Positions 1 through 9,984 of a stretch of DNA of 64,000 bases are shown here, piece by piece. Position 1 is the stretch's first letter. Each line of letters opens with the position of its first letter. Under the pieces are notes generated by a model. It saw only the letters and a list, made by a program, of their open reading frames with translations. It was not told the DNA's origin and did no database searches. The position numbers and the translations under genes were made by a program. Source of the DNA: Lineus longissimus (taxonomy: Eukaryota > Nemertea > Pilidiophora > Heteronemertea > Lineidae); NCBI RefSeq assembly GCF_910592395.1, contig NC_088322.1, positions 808,001 through 872,000 on the forward strand, read 5' to 3'.

Positions 1-1689
1 CTGCCAGACGCATCTGACATTGAGAGTGCACTATCACCCAAGGACCCTGAGGTGAAAAGTGTTGCCCTGGTCACCAAAGTCACCAAAACAGAACCAGGCC
101 TCATACCAGATCGCCTGACACGTTTCTCTTCCTGGAGCAAAGCTAAGACTTCGATTGCCACCTGTCTTCAGTATAAACGCCGTTTGAGGGACAAAGCCAA
201 TGGAGCACAGCTGAAACCCAAGACACTTGACACATCCGATCTAAAAGAGGCTGAGACGGAGATCGTGAAAAGGATACAAGCCCTGGCTTTCGGAGAAGAG
301 ATTGAGACATTGAAGCAGTTGAGACGTACAAAGGACAATGTCACAACCAAGAAAAATGCCATCGATAGGAAGCCAGTCTTGAAGGACAACTCGAGATTGC
401 GTAAGCTGGACCCCTGCCTGGATGGAGATGACGTACTACGAGTGGGTGGACGGATTAGGAGGGCTGACTTCCCGAATGAGGTAAAACATCCTGCGGTCTT
501 GCCTAGAGACAATCATGTAACAACCCTGGTCATACGGCACTTCCATGAGGCCCAGGGACACACAGGACGTGGGATGACGGTAAATGCTATCAGGTTGGCT
601 GGGTTTTGGATTCTCGGATGTCGACGTGCTGTGGCAAGCTATATACATACCTGCGTCGGTTGCAGAAAATTACGACGTGCGTTGCAAGGGCAGAAGATGG
701 CGGACCTCCCAACCGATCGACTAGAACCAGCGCCCCCCTTTACTCATTGCGGTGTAGATGTTTTCGGGCCTTGGACCATCAAAGAGGGCAGAAAGGAGAT
801 TAAGCGATGGGGAGTACTGTACACCTGTCTTGGAATGAGGGCAATACACGTTGAGACGCTTAATTCCATGTCCACAGACTCCTTTATCAACTCGTTGAGA
901 CGCTTGATAGCTGTCCGCGGCGCTGTACAACTTATTAGGTGTGATAACGGTACCAACTTCGTAGGAGCGAAAAACGAATTAGAGCAGGCCTGGTCAAAAA
1001 TGGATTTTGACCAAATACGGAAATACTTGCTGAAAGAAGAATGTGATCTTGATTTCCGGATGAATGTTCCCCGGGCTAGCCATCACGGAGGAGTCTGGGA
1101 ACGCCAGATACGCTCAGTACGCAACGTTTTGGCAGGGATGCTGTTACATGAAGGAACACAGCTGGATGATGAGTCACTACGCACTCTATTGTATGAGGTG
1201 ATGGCCATCGTCAATGGGCGCCCTCTCACTACAGACAATCTTTACGATCCTACCTCACTGCAGCCGTTAGTACCAAATCAGTTATTGACCATGAAATCTC
1301 GGGTGATCATTCCACCACCAGGCACCTTTCCACGAGAGGACCTACTTCTAAAGAAAAGGTGGCGCCGCGTGCAACATCTTGCAAATCGCTTCTGGTGCCA
1401 GTGGCGAAAGGAGTATGTCAATAACCTGCAAGAACGGCCAAAATGGAATCAGGACGTGCGCAATCTCAAAGTCGGTGACATCGTCATCATGAAAGATGAT
1501 GAGCTACCTCGCAATCTCTGGAGGCTATGTAGAGTAGCAGCTGTCGTGGTGGACGAGGACGGTCATGTCCGTAAAGTCCGTCTTGCTGTAGGAGATCGCG
1601 CTCTGGACAAAAATGGAAAACGTATTCAAGCCACCACTTATTTTGAAAGACCTGTACAGAAGGTTGTGCTGATTTGTGAAGGAGACTAG
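1..1689 (+). CDS. BEL/Pao retrotransposon Pol, integrase part (5' end outside window)
   Basis: The frame is open from base 1, so this is the C-terminal part of a longer Pol polyprotein; the first Met-like codon (GTG, 52) is not a real start. Numbering from 52: a zinc-binding HHCC module (H165, H170, C201, C204), then a DDE integrase core with D236 (GVDVFGPW), D298 (RCDNGTNF) and E350 (GGVWER), then a C-terminal basic domain of the DUF5641 type found in BEL/Pao integrases (about 430-530). The enzyme would insert the retrotransposon cDNA into host DNA. The visible frame has no stop or shift and all catalytic residues are present. Protease and reverse transcriptase would lie upstream of the window. 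The HHCC spacing and DUF5641 tail favour BEL/Pao over Gypsy. Confidence 0.9.
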   Translation: MPDASDIESALSPKDPEVKSVALVTKVTKTEPGLIPDRLTRFSSWSKAKTSIATCLQYKRRLRDKANGAQLKPKTLDTSDLKEAETEIVKRIQALAFGEEIETLKQLRRTKDNVTTKKNAIDRKPVLKDNSRLRKLDPCLDGDDVLRVGGRIRRADFPNEVKHPAVLPRDNHVTTLVIRHFHEAQGHTGRGMTVNAIRLAGFWILGCRRAVASYIHTCVGCRKLRRALQGQKMADLPTDRLEPAPPFTHCGVDVFGPWTIKEGRKEIKRWGVLYTCLGMRAIHVETLNSMSTDSFINSLRRLIAVRGAVQLIRCDNGTNFVGAKNELEQAWSKMDFDQIRKYLLKEECDLDFRMNVPRASHHGGVWERQIRSVRNVLAGMLLHEGTQLDDESLRTLLYEVMAIVNGRPLTTDNLYDPTSLQPLVPNQLLTMKSRVIIPPPGTFPREDLLLKKRWRRVQHLANRFWCQWRKEYVNNLQERPKWNQDVRNLKVGDIVIMKDDELPRNLWRLCRVAAVVVDEDGHVRKVRLAVGDRALDKNGKRIQATTYFERPVQKVVLICEGD

Positions 1690-2333
1690 GAGCAGTAGGA
1701 CATGTACTTGCATAAAGAGCTGCACTAACGATTTCTAGTCATAGTTGTGACGAGGAGCCACAGAGGAGTACGTATAGGATCATACGTTTCATGAGGAGCC
1801 ATTAAAATCGGATAGCATACGACGGTTCCAAGCGCTTATGTGTGTGAAAATCGAGTCATGTTGGCTCTTTCATAAGGGTGAAGTACTGGCGACCTCTCCC
1901 CTTCATTACAAGTGAAATATGTTGATTTTGTTTCAAGCTATCATAGTATAACCACAGACCAATGTTCTTCAGGGAGACAGAGTATCGTTAATAATGACTG
2001 GAAATCGTCCTGGGCTGGACGTTGTGCAATTTCATGGACTTAATGTCATTCCCTAGAGGAGAGAACATCGGGACTTTGATTTAATGAGGGACCGTGTTTC
2101 AAGGCTTGAGTTGTTGAGGAGCAAATTCGCTCGTATCATTTTCTCAAGTAATTATTTGGTCATTTGTTTTGTTGTTTACAGTTGGAATCCTTTAGTATTC
2201 CGGGTTTTTTGTAACCGTTCTAAGCAGTTTCATGGAATTTGCCGAAGTTCAGTTCAAGCCTTTGATACATTAAGTTGTGTTTTTATATGTGATGTATGTT
2301 AGGAAAATCACCCTAGGTAATTTTGAGGAGCCA
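1690..2333 (+). other. Non-coding tail of the BEL/Pao element
   Basis: No convincing gene follows the Pol stop. The 9-mer GAGGAGCCA occurs three times (1752, 1793, 2325), the last directly before a TGT at 2334. This purine-rich motif could be a polypurine tract that primes plus-strand DNA, but this is only inferred from position. Confidence 0.4.
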
Positions 2334-2953
2334 TGTAAGTGCGCCTTAGCGCAGTTTTGTAATCTTCAAAAAGTGACGCTGAACTGCGGATACGGAAACT
2401 GGGTCGTTTTCCCGCGCTGCCTTCGCGCATGCGCCTAACCTTCGAATTTTCGTCATTTTGATATTTTTGTAGTATTGTTGTGGACAACGAAACACATCTA
2501 TGCAAAGTACAATAGTTCAGGCACTCATAGAGATTTCACGGACGACACAGAAATTCGTATTAAAGTAAATCATCCCGTCGAGTCCTATGAGTTGTTTGTT
2601 GATAGTTTCGCTGCCCGCACCCACAATGATCTCTTCATTCAGTTGCGGTCATGCAGGCGCAGTGGACACCAAATTGCCACGTCAACATCATTTGTTATTA
2701 TTTCCTTGGTGTCCACTGTCTGGGAACACCCGAGGGTGCTCTGGCTTCGGCACTGCACATTTGTAGTGCCTGTGATGAGGAAGTCTCACACTCTCCCATC
2801 TTCGTAAGTGGTCGATTTTTGTCGCAACCATTTGGGGCTAGGGCCCCGCACTCACTTCAGAGTGCATTATTAATGGGCTTCAGATCCGTGAAGCTTTCAT
2901 CAGTGCACCCAGCCCCTGTGGAGTTCATGTTCCCAAGGTAAATATACGTACAT
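2334..2953 (+). repeat. Possible 3' LTR of the BEL/Pao element
   Basis: The segment starts with TGT directly after a purine-rich motif and a possible end is the ACA at 2951-2953. The 5' LTR is outside the window, so the boundaries cannot be tested here. Bases 2625-2687 recur exactly at 5918-5980, showing that part of it is dispersed in the neighbourhood. Confidence 0.3.
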
Positions 2954-3406
2954 TGCTACGTCATTTAAATACTATTTCCCTCCGTATACTTATTTCCTTT
3001 ACAGTCCAGCTGTTTCAACCTCTCCGGTTTCTCGTATTTTCTTTAGGCTCACAGGTTAAACTTTTAACCATCTAGACCCACATTTTGCCAACTGCTTGGC
3101 TCAGACCGCCCTTCAGCGGGCCATACTGCCTGGATGGACTGACCAAGATCTACTCTAGGTCAATCAAGGGGAGAAATTGACTCCTTGCGGTCCCGCTATC
3201 AGGATACCTCTGTATATCCAACCGTATTTCTTTGTCGCCACACGCATCTGATGAGTCTCTCCTGACGAAACCGCATTTCCTGTACCTTCATGACTCAGGC
3301 ACACATGGTTGCTTCATACCATCAGTGCACGGTGCCCAGTAGCCAAAATCCTTCATTTTGGTCCTCTCTTGTTGCCATGAGCAACAGAGCATGCAGGATC
3401 AGGTCC
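2954..3406. other. No recognisable feature
   Basis: I see no supported gene, RNA or repeat in this stretch. Confidence 0.5.
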
Positions 3407-3732
3407 AACCCCTAACCGTAGTTCCTAAAATCATTGATTTCTCGGTCCTTACAGTATGTCAGCGTTGATTCAGCAGTTGTTTTGGCAAAGACATGTTTTG
3501 TTGGAGTTTCTGAAACCTAGAGCGCTACTCAATAGGCGACTAACAAGAAACTACGCATTAATACTGTTGTTGCCGACGTATGTGTACACTGAACTTGGGA
3601 TGTGCGTCGGCTCCGTGTTGAAATGCCGTCCAGTGCCAGTTGGTGCGTTTTTCGCTGATTTGTGCAAAATTTGGGGTTTTTCGTGATTGTCCGGCCAAAT
3701 TGGCAATATTGCCATTTGGGATGGTGAACAGA
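3407..3732 (+). repeat. Direct repeat, shortened copy of 4431-4883
   Basis: This segment matches 4431-4883 in the same orientation and shares the motifs CCCCTAACCGTAGTTCC at its start and TTGGCAATATTGCCATYTGG near its end, but lacks about 125 bases corresponding to 4690-4815. It is probably an internally deleted copy of the same repeat. Confidence 0.75.
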
Positions 3733-4017
3733 GCCAACACCCTAAAACAACCCGCGCCACGGGTATTATGCTAGTATTCATAATGGTAGAAGATGGTGGT
3801 ATAAGAGGGCCGGCGAATCAAGCAACTGGAAGAAGAGGGAGCGTGCTCTGAAAATTCCTGGACAGGTGTGTTCCAAAATTTCATGAGTGGTCAATTTAAA
3901 AAAGTTTACATCAATTAGGAGCCGTGCGTCTGGTGCACCCGCTTGGATCCGCGCCTGGTAAACGTACATCAATGATTAACAACAAGTAGTTTTTCAAAAA
4001 AACACGTAAAAAAAGTT

Positions 4018-4085
4018 TCGCCGGGGTTCGAACCCGTGACCATCCAATCCATAGTGCAACCGTCTAACCCCCGAGGCCATCAAGG
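4018..4085 (-). repeat. tRNA-derived (SINE-like) segment, left copy
   Basis: Read on the minus strand it has an A-box-like TGGCCTCGGGGGTTAGACGG and a B-box GGGTTCGAACCC, followed by a T-run. These match an RNA polymerase III internal promoter, but the ends do not pair as an acceptor stem, so it is a tRNA-derived repeat and not a functional tRNA. Confidence 0.6.
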
Positions 4086-4398
4086 CTTTAATGAAAGAGT
4101 GGGATTTTTGTTGTTCAGGTTGTCGCAATGTTGAAAAAGCGCCATGATTGTGACGAGGTCACGCCTGCAGAAGGGTAATTGGGTACAAATAGTTCCAAGC
4201 TAATCGTATAATTCAATATTGCCAAGGATTTTTCTTGATATATCGTATTTATATAGATCGGTGATATAATAGATAATGTTCGTAGTTGATTTTAATGTTT
4301 GAATGACTTTCTCAAAAATGTTTTTAGAAGCGAGGTCAACAGCGTCAAAAGAAATAGTCTTTGGCGCCAACGATGTCAGCAATGGCGAATTTGAATTA

Positions 4399-5101
4399 AG
4401 GTCTCATTAGGGAGGATTTTTTTGTATTCAAACCCCTAACCGTAGTTCCTAAAATCATTGATTTCTCGGTCCTCGCAGTATGTCAGTGTTGATTCAGCAG
4501 TTGTTTTGGCAAAGACATGTTTTTTTTTGAGTTTCTGAAACCAAGGGCGCTACTCAATAGGCAGTTAACAAGAAACTACGCATTTACTGTTGTTGCCGAC
4601 GTATGTGTACACTGAACTTGGGATGTGCGTCGGCCTCGTGTTGAAATGCCGTCCAGTGCCAGTTGGTGCGTTTTTCGCTGATTTGTGCAAAATTCAACAT
4701 ATCTCAAAAGTTCAATGGTTGACCCTCATTTTTTTTTTGATCTTTGTGTAGCGTAACCAACTGTCTTTCATGGGAGAATGCTCATTGTAAGAATTATTCA
4801 GGAAGAAATGTATAATATTTGGGGGTTTTCGTGATTGTCTGGCCCAATTGGCAATATTGCCATCTGGGATGGTGAACAGAGCTAGGAGCAAATGCGACGC
4901 TTATGATTTATTTAAAGAAATAAAATGCCCGATTTAACATCCTGCAGAATCAGGGGAATCGGGCGTTTCCAGTGATATACGACACAAATGGGTTGTCCTC
5001 ATGCATTCACTTTGGAAACGCATTTTAAAATAGATGTTACGTCCTGTTAATGGGGCACGTCATCATCGCGTACATTTGGGAAAAACTCCCTAACGAGACC
5101 T
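4399..5101. mobile_element. AGGTCTC-ended MITE-like element, copy A
   Basis: The 703 bp segment starts AGGTCTCATTAGGGAG and ends CTCCCTAACGAGACCT, so its ends are inverted repeats with one mismatch. It encodes no transposase. A reverse copy is at 6223-6926 and a truncated third copy at 27892-28082. The superfamily is unclear and no clean target duplication is visible. Confidence 0.65.
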
Positions 5102-5120
5102 CAGGCTACGATGTCACTGA

Positions 5121-5166
5121 TGACGTCACAAGGATGCCATGACGTCATCATGATGTCATGACGTCG
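5121..5166. promoter_or_regulatory. Cluster of CRE-like TGACGTCA sites
   Basis: Two perfect TGACGTCA palindromes (5121-5128 and 5140-5147) and a third site with one change (TGACGTCG, 5159-5166) lie within 46 bp. This octamer is the classic CREB/ATF binding site. No gene start is evident next to it, so a regulatory role is not shown. Confidence 0.35.
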
Positions 5167-5198
5167 GGTCAACAATCACAGCTGTCAGACAGTCCCTG

Positions 5199-5916
5199 AG
5201 GTCTCACTAGCCAGTGCAATGGCCGGGCCTACCTGGCTCCACAAATGGCGCGACGTCATTTCATGCATACCCCTGTTCAAGTGGCTGTCGACCTTGCAGT
5301 ATATCACTCTCACACATAAACCTATACATTTCTGAATAGCTTGTCGCTTCTAGAATACATCTGGCCAGCTTTTATTGTTATCAAGTAATTCAGTCATGAG
5401 AACATGGGGGCAGCACAATACATGAGACACCCTGTACATCGATGAAAATTTTGAAAATTTCACCTTGCCGCCTTATAACTTGACGATTAACATGGATGGT
5501 GAAATAATATTTTTATAAACTTCTACTTATCACCTTGAGAAAGCAAAATAATAACAATTTTAAATTTTGATACCAAAATAGGGTGTCGTTGCGGCTTTTC
5601 TTTGAGCATTTTGACCGCGAAGTCTCACCTTGAGAACATGTGCACTCTGACAGGAACCAGTTCATGTCAACATCCGATTGAGCTATACATAGCATGCGAG
5701 GCCTGGTCACTGCGGACGTGCACAGAAGAAGCTGATATTTTCCTCAAATAATCGTCAGAGCTACCTCTTCACAAAATACCCAGGACACCGACATTTGAAC
5801 ATGCAGCAATAGCGATATGATAGGCTCATCTGTATCCATGGTAATCGCCTGAGATTGAAGAACTTTTTTTTAAGGGGGACCAATGTTGACCTGATCACCA
5901 CTGGCTAGTGAGACCT
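5199..5916. mobile_element. AGGTCTC-ended MITE-like element B, centre of the palindrome
   Basis: The ends AGGTCTCACTAGCCAGTG (5199-5216) and its exact reverse complement (5899-5916) enclose 718 bp without a coding region. It shares the first seven bases with copy A but then diverges, so it is probably a related subfamily. It sits in the spacer between the two long arms. Confidence 0.65.
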
Positions 5917-5917
5917 G

Positions 5918-5980
5918 AATGATCTCTTCATTCAGTTGCGGTCATGCAGGCGCAGTGGACACCAAATTGCCACGTCAACA
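5918..5980 (+). repeat. 63 bp copy of the BEL LTR-region sequence
   Basis: Identical over 63 bp to 2625-2687 and directly adjacent to the end of element B. No other part of the BEL tail is present here. Confidence 0.8.
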
Positions 5981-6222
5981 CTTCGAGCAGAGAATGCTAT
6001 GGGCAGAATTCAATATAATCGAATTCTTTATCATCATCAATGGGAGCTCTGGACACGAAATCAGACAGAACAAGATCTGAACCTTTGATGTGAGCCAATT
6101 GGAGACTAGTCTTTTACTTCTTATGCTTTATCAAGTGTAGCTCATTTTTGTAAAAGTCTCCCCTGCTTAGACATGGAGTGGGCCAACCCAGATGCACTAA
6201 TGTGTGACATGCGAACGGTCTA
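5981..6222. other. No recognisable feature
   Basis: Spacer between the BEL fragment and the right arm; nothing supported. Confidence 0.5.
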
Positions 6223-6926
6223 AGGTCTCGTTAGGGAGTTTTTCCCAAATGAACGCAATGATGACGTGCCCCATTAACAGGACGTAACATCTATTTTAAA
6301 ACGCGTTTCCAAAGTGAATGAATGAGGACAACCCATTTGTGTCGTATATCACTGGAAACGCCCGATTCCCCTGATTCTGCAGGATGTTAAATCGGGCATT
6401 TTATTTCTTTAAATAAATCATAAGCGTCGCATTTGCTCCTAGCTCTGTTCACCATCCCAGATGGCAATATTGCCAATTGGGCCAGACAATCACGAAAACC
6501 CCCAAATATTATACATTTCTTCCTGAATAATTCTTACAATGAGCATTCTCCCATGAAAGACAGTTGGTTACGCTACACAAAGATCAAAAAAAAAAATGAG
6601 GGTCAACCATTGAACTTTTGAGATATGTTGAATTTTGCACAAATCAGCGAAAAACGCACCAACTGGCACTGGACGGCATTTCAACACGAGGCCGACGCAC
6701 ATCCCAAGTTCAGTGTACACATACGTCGGCAACAACAGTAAATGCGTAGTTTCTTGTTAACTGCCTATTGAGTAGCGCCCTTGGTTTCAGAAACTCAAAA
6801 AAAAACATGTCTTTGCCAAAACAACTGCTGAATCAACACTGACATACTGCGAGGACCGAGAAATCAATGATTTTAGGAACTACGGTTAGGGGTTTGAATA
6901 CAAAAAAATCCTCCCTAATGAGACCT
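6223..6926. mobile_element. AGGTCTC-ended MITE-like element, copy A'
   Basis: Inverted copy of 4399-5101 with ends AGGTCTCGTTAGGGAG and CTCCCTAATGAGACCT. It is non-coding. Confidence 0.65.
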
Positions 6927-7247
6927 TAATTCAAATTCGCCATTGCTGACATCGTTGGCGCCAAAGACTATTTCTTTTGACGCTGTTGACCTCGCTCCTA
7001 AAAACATTTTTGAGAAAGTCATTCAAACATTAAAATCAACTACGAACATTATCTATTATATCACCGATCTATATAAATACGATATATCAAGAAAAATCCT
7101 TGGCAATATTGAATTATACGATTAGCTTGGAACTATTTGTACCCAATTACCCTTCTGCAGGCGTGACCTCGTCACAATCATGGCGCTTTTTCAACATTGC
7201 GACAACCTGAACAACAAAAATCCCACTCTTTCATTAAAGCCTTGATG

Positions 7248-7315
7248 GCCTCGGGGGTTAGACGGTTGCACTATGGATTGGATGGTCACGGGTTCGAACC
7301 CCGGCGAAACTTTTT
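7248..7315 (+). repeat. tRNA-derived (SINE-like) segment, right copy
   Basis: Same A-box and B-box arrangement as the left copy, here on the plus strand and followed by TTTTTTT, which could terminate RNA polymerase III. No acceptor stem forms. Confidence 0.6.
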
Positions 7316-7603
7316 TTACGTGTTTTTTTGAAAAACTACTTGTTGTTAATCATTGATGTACGTTTACCAGGCGCGGATCCAAGCGGGTGCACCAGACGCA
7401 CGGCTCCTAATTGATGTAAACTTTTTTTAATTGACCACTCATGAAATTTTGGAACACACCTGTCCAGGAATTTTGATTAGAAATGCAGAGCACGCTCCCT
7501 CTTCTTCCAGTTGCTAGATTCGCCGGCCCTCTTATACCACCATCTTCTACCATTATGAATACTAGCATAATACCCGTGGCGCGGGTAGTTTTAGGGTGTT
7601 GGC

Positions 7604-8784
7604 TTACTGTGGGGTCGGGGCAATTTGGGTGAAATGAAATTATATGTCTGGGGGTTGTGATGTTGCCTTGATTTTGATATGCGTAAAATAGGTCGATGTA
7701 TGATGTGGAGCACTCCGCGCCGACCCAAGTGTTTACAAATCGAACATGATGATTTGGGGGGAGGATTTTCCTCCAAATTACTTACACTAAACGCGTTTTT
7801 GGCCAAAACGACCGGAAAAATCAAACTCCACCACTCTTCAAAGTGGTCTCGACTTATTTTGACGAGCTATTTTGCGAATGGTGAAGAGTTGGCGTGTTAC
7901 GAACTTAGTACAACAAATGCCGCGAGCATAGTGGGTGGCAGCACCAGACGGAGGAAGTAGTTCGCCTAGGGTTTTTTCGACACCCTCCGCACGGACTCCA
8001 CTCGTTCCGGAACACTCACTTACTTGTTAATCTGCAGTGGTTAGCCTGTTTTTATCGCAGTAAAGAAATGTTAATCGGGATTTTATATTATATTTTATAT
8101 TTGGCCCCGGGTATTCATGGAGCTGTGCGCTACTTTTACCCAGTGCTTGGGTCGGGTGAGGCGGTTTTGTTATGATGAGACGTGTATCACGTGATGAATT
8201 CTCATACGGTACTTAGAAAAATTAAGAGCGATAAACAACGTAAGGTGAAAGAGTACGACCAAATTAAAGGGGGAAAATTGCGGAAATGGATGAATGCTTT
8301 AAACATATATTGGCCCCAATACTTTCCCGGCTTATTTTTCTATAATCCCACACTTTTGATTTAACAGATGGCCCATATGGAAATCAGACCTGCTGCAAAG
8401 GCCCCTGCTGTTCATGTGAGTATATGAGTATGCCCATATATAACAAAAAATGCTATTTCTCCGAGATCGCTGCAAATTTTACCAATTTAACCCGGCGTGG
8501 TGCATCTCCATATCAACCACGATTTTCAGGAAAAGTTTCGAGGTCATCCGATCTGAACTGACGGAGGAGATGTGTGACAAACTATTTCAGCTCTACGTCC
8601 ATTATAGTAGTGATTATCACGAAGAAAACCCCTTCACCCGAACTTTTCAAGCTGAAGTACACACTGATTCCAGGTGTTCGAGCACTCCAGAGAATGGTTT
8701 GACAAGTCGGCGCTAAATTCATTATTAGTGATGAGCATTAGTTTGTAACTACAGTGATGAACAGGCGGACAGATTCGTATTACA
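7604..8784. other. Host or unclassified DNA with exon-like segments
   Basis: No known protein is recognisable. Two stretches look exon-like: 8368-8415 between a TTTAACAG acceptor and a GTGAGT donor, and 8530-8672 between TTTTCAG and a GTGTTC donor. The second encodes an open acidic stretch with the segment ELTEEMCDKLFQLYVHYSSD. They may belong to a host gene split by the Polinton insertion, but I cannot assign one. Confidence 0.2.
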
Positions 8785-8790
8785 TATCAT
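8785..8790. repeat. Target site duplication, left (TATCAT)
   Basis: Six bases directly before the left terminal repeat, repeated exactly after the right terminal repeat (27765-27770). Six-base duplications are characteristic of Polinton/Maverick integration. Confidence 0.95.
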
Positions 8791-9001
8791 AGAAAGTGTA
8801 TATTGCGGTGGTAGGAACTAGGTTATGTTTTAGGCCCTTTTGACCAAAGACCTTACAGGTCTTTTGCCCCAAATAAGCCTACAACCCCCAAAGAACCATC
8901 CACCGCAATATACACTTTCTATCATTCATGAGATTCCCAGTGAAGCGTTGCAATGAAATGGTCAATGAAATGGTGAGGGAATACTAGAGCTCAATGGGTT
9001 A
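8791..9001 (+). repeat. Polinton left terminal inverted repeat, 211 bp
   Basis: Exactly matches 27554-27764 in reverse complement. The outer 130 bases are themselves an imperfect palindrome: the 21-mer at 8791-8811 recurs inverted at 8900-8920, and a core AAAGACCT/AGGTCTTT stem sits in the middle (around 8847-8865). Confidence 0.97.
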
Positions 9002-9298
9002 ATGTAATCATGACTTACTGTATTCCAACAGAAAGTACACGTCAATAGCTTTCCAAGGATATCTCATTGCAAATATCCGTTAAAAAATAGCAGAGAAATG
9101 AACCCTTGAAGTTCGCACAACTTGACAGTCCCAGCGTATTCCAATAAATGCTGTAGGCCTACAAGACAGCTGATACAGTGATTAATCATTGTTGCTTGAA
9201 TCTATTGAAAATATTGTTGACAGAGTCTGCATGTACATGGTAACATATGTTACCAAACAATACTCACGTCCCAAAGTATTACAAAGGTCTATTGTTCG

Positions 9299-9403
9299 TT
9301 AATGCGTTTATCCGACAGAATTTCGAGAAATTATTTTAACGACGCAAAAATAATTTTCAGCTCCGAAAATATTTTCGAAAATTCTGTCGGATAAACGCAT
9401 TAA
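9299..9403. repeat. Long hairpin in the Polinton leader
   Basis: The arms TTAATGCGTTTATCCGACAG and its inverse (CTGTCGGATAAACGCATTAA) enclose about 60 bases that are A/T-rich and partly self-complementary, giving a cruciform-capable sequence of 105 bp. Confidence 0.85.
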
Positions 9404-9431
9404 GACACAATAGGCCTTTTCATGTCTTTGA

Positions 9432-9528
9432 CAAGCAAAAATAATTAATGACTGCAACATCTGATATGGCCATTGTAATTTGCAAGCACAAATAATTAAT
9501 GACTGCAACATCTGATATGGTCATTGTA
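9432..9528 (+). repeat. 51 bp tandem duplication
   Basis: Two copies with period 51 (starting at 9432 and 9483) share AATAATTAATGACTGCAACA and the following CTGATATGG; differences are a few substitutions. Confidence 0.85.
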
Positions 9529-9984
9529 CAACTGAATATCACTATGGTTTAAAGGCAAATGTTATTCTGTCCATGGAGACATGATGTTAACGTCACACTT
9601 CCTCCATCTGGTGAGATTGTGCGTAACTGAAATCTTCATTCATCTTGCAGACAACCACTGGTAGGCCCTAGTTGACGACGACTGTGTCCATTCACATGTA
9701 CCCTGGTGTGCCCTGGTGACACTGAGTTGTTCAGTTCTTCATGAGCTAGGTGATGACGTCATGGGCGGGAATTTTTGAACTACCGGTAGTCAAAGATACA
9801 TGTAATTCTGCTTAAAGGGATTAGATGCGGTGGTTTATCTGTGTAGTAAGGGGAATGATGTACCAGTTTGACACCATGTGGCGCCACCTGTAGTATTTCT
9901 ATTTACTGTGGAACCAAGTGGTTTTTAGAGGCCTTAATTTTGCCTGGAAAATGTAACATAATTTTACTAGTAAATAAATAGAAA

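Larger units (their letters stand above)
3733..5101 (+). repeat. Left arm of a 3.9 kb inverted repeat
   Basis: The arm begins GCCAACACCCTAAAAC and is matched in reverse complement by 6223-7603, which ends GTTTTAGGGTGTTGGC. Differences are few: scattered substitutions and about 11 extra bases in the right arm near 7478. The arm carries a tRNA-like segment (4018-4085) and an element with AGGTCTC ends (4399-5101). The 60-codon open frame at 4200-4382 (minus) recurs at 6943-7125 with one changed residue, but that follows from DNA similarity and is not evidence of a gene. Confidence 0.9.
6223..7603 (-). repeat. Right arm of the 3.9 kb inverted repeat
   Basis: Reverse complement of 3733-5101. It includes AGGTCTC element copy A' (6223-6926) and the second tRNA-like segment (7248-7315). 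The similarity is high enough that the two arms must have separated recently or be kept alike by gene conversion. Confidence 0.9.
9002..9984. other. Polinton left leader, non-coding
   Basis: Almost 1 kb between the terminal repeat and the capsid gene without a supported gene. It holds a long hairpin (9299-9403) and a 51 bp tandem duplication (9432-9528), so it may contain regulatory, replication or packaging sites. Confidence 0.6.

Noticed and set aside
4018-4085. Functional tRNA gene
   Set aside because: Pol III boxes are present but no acceptor stem forms; treated as tRNA-derived repeat.
4200-4382. 60-codon frame repeated at 6943-7125 with nearly the same protein
   Set aside because: The conservation follows from the inverted DNA repeat; one copy is simply the other arm.
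7679-7960. 93-codon frame before the Polinton
   Set aside because: No recognised domain, no splice or start support.
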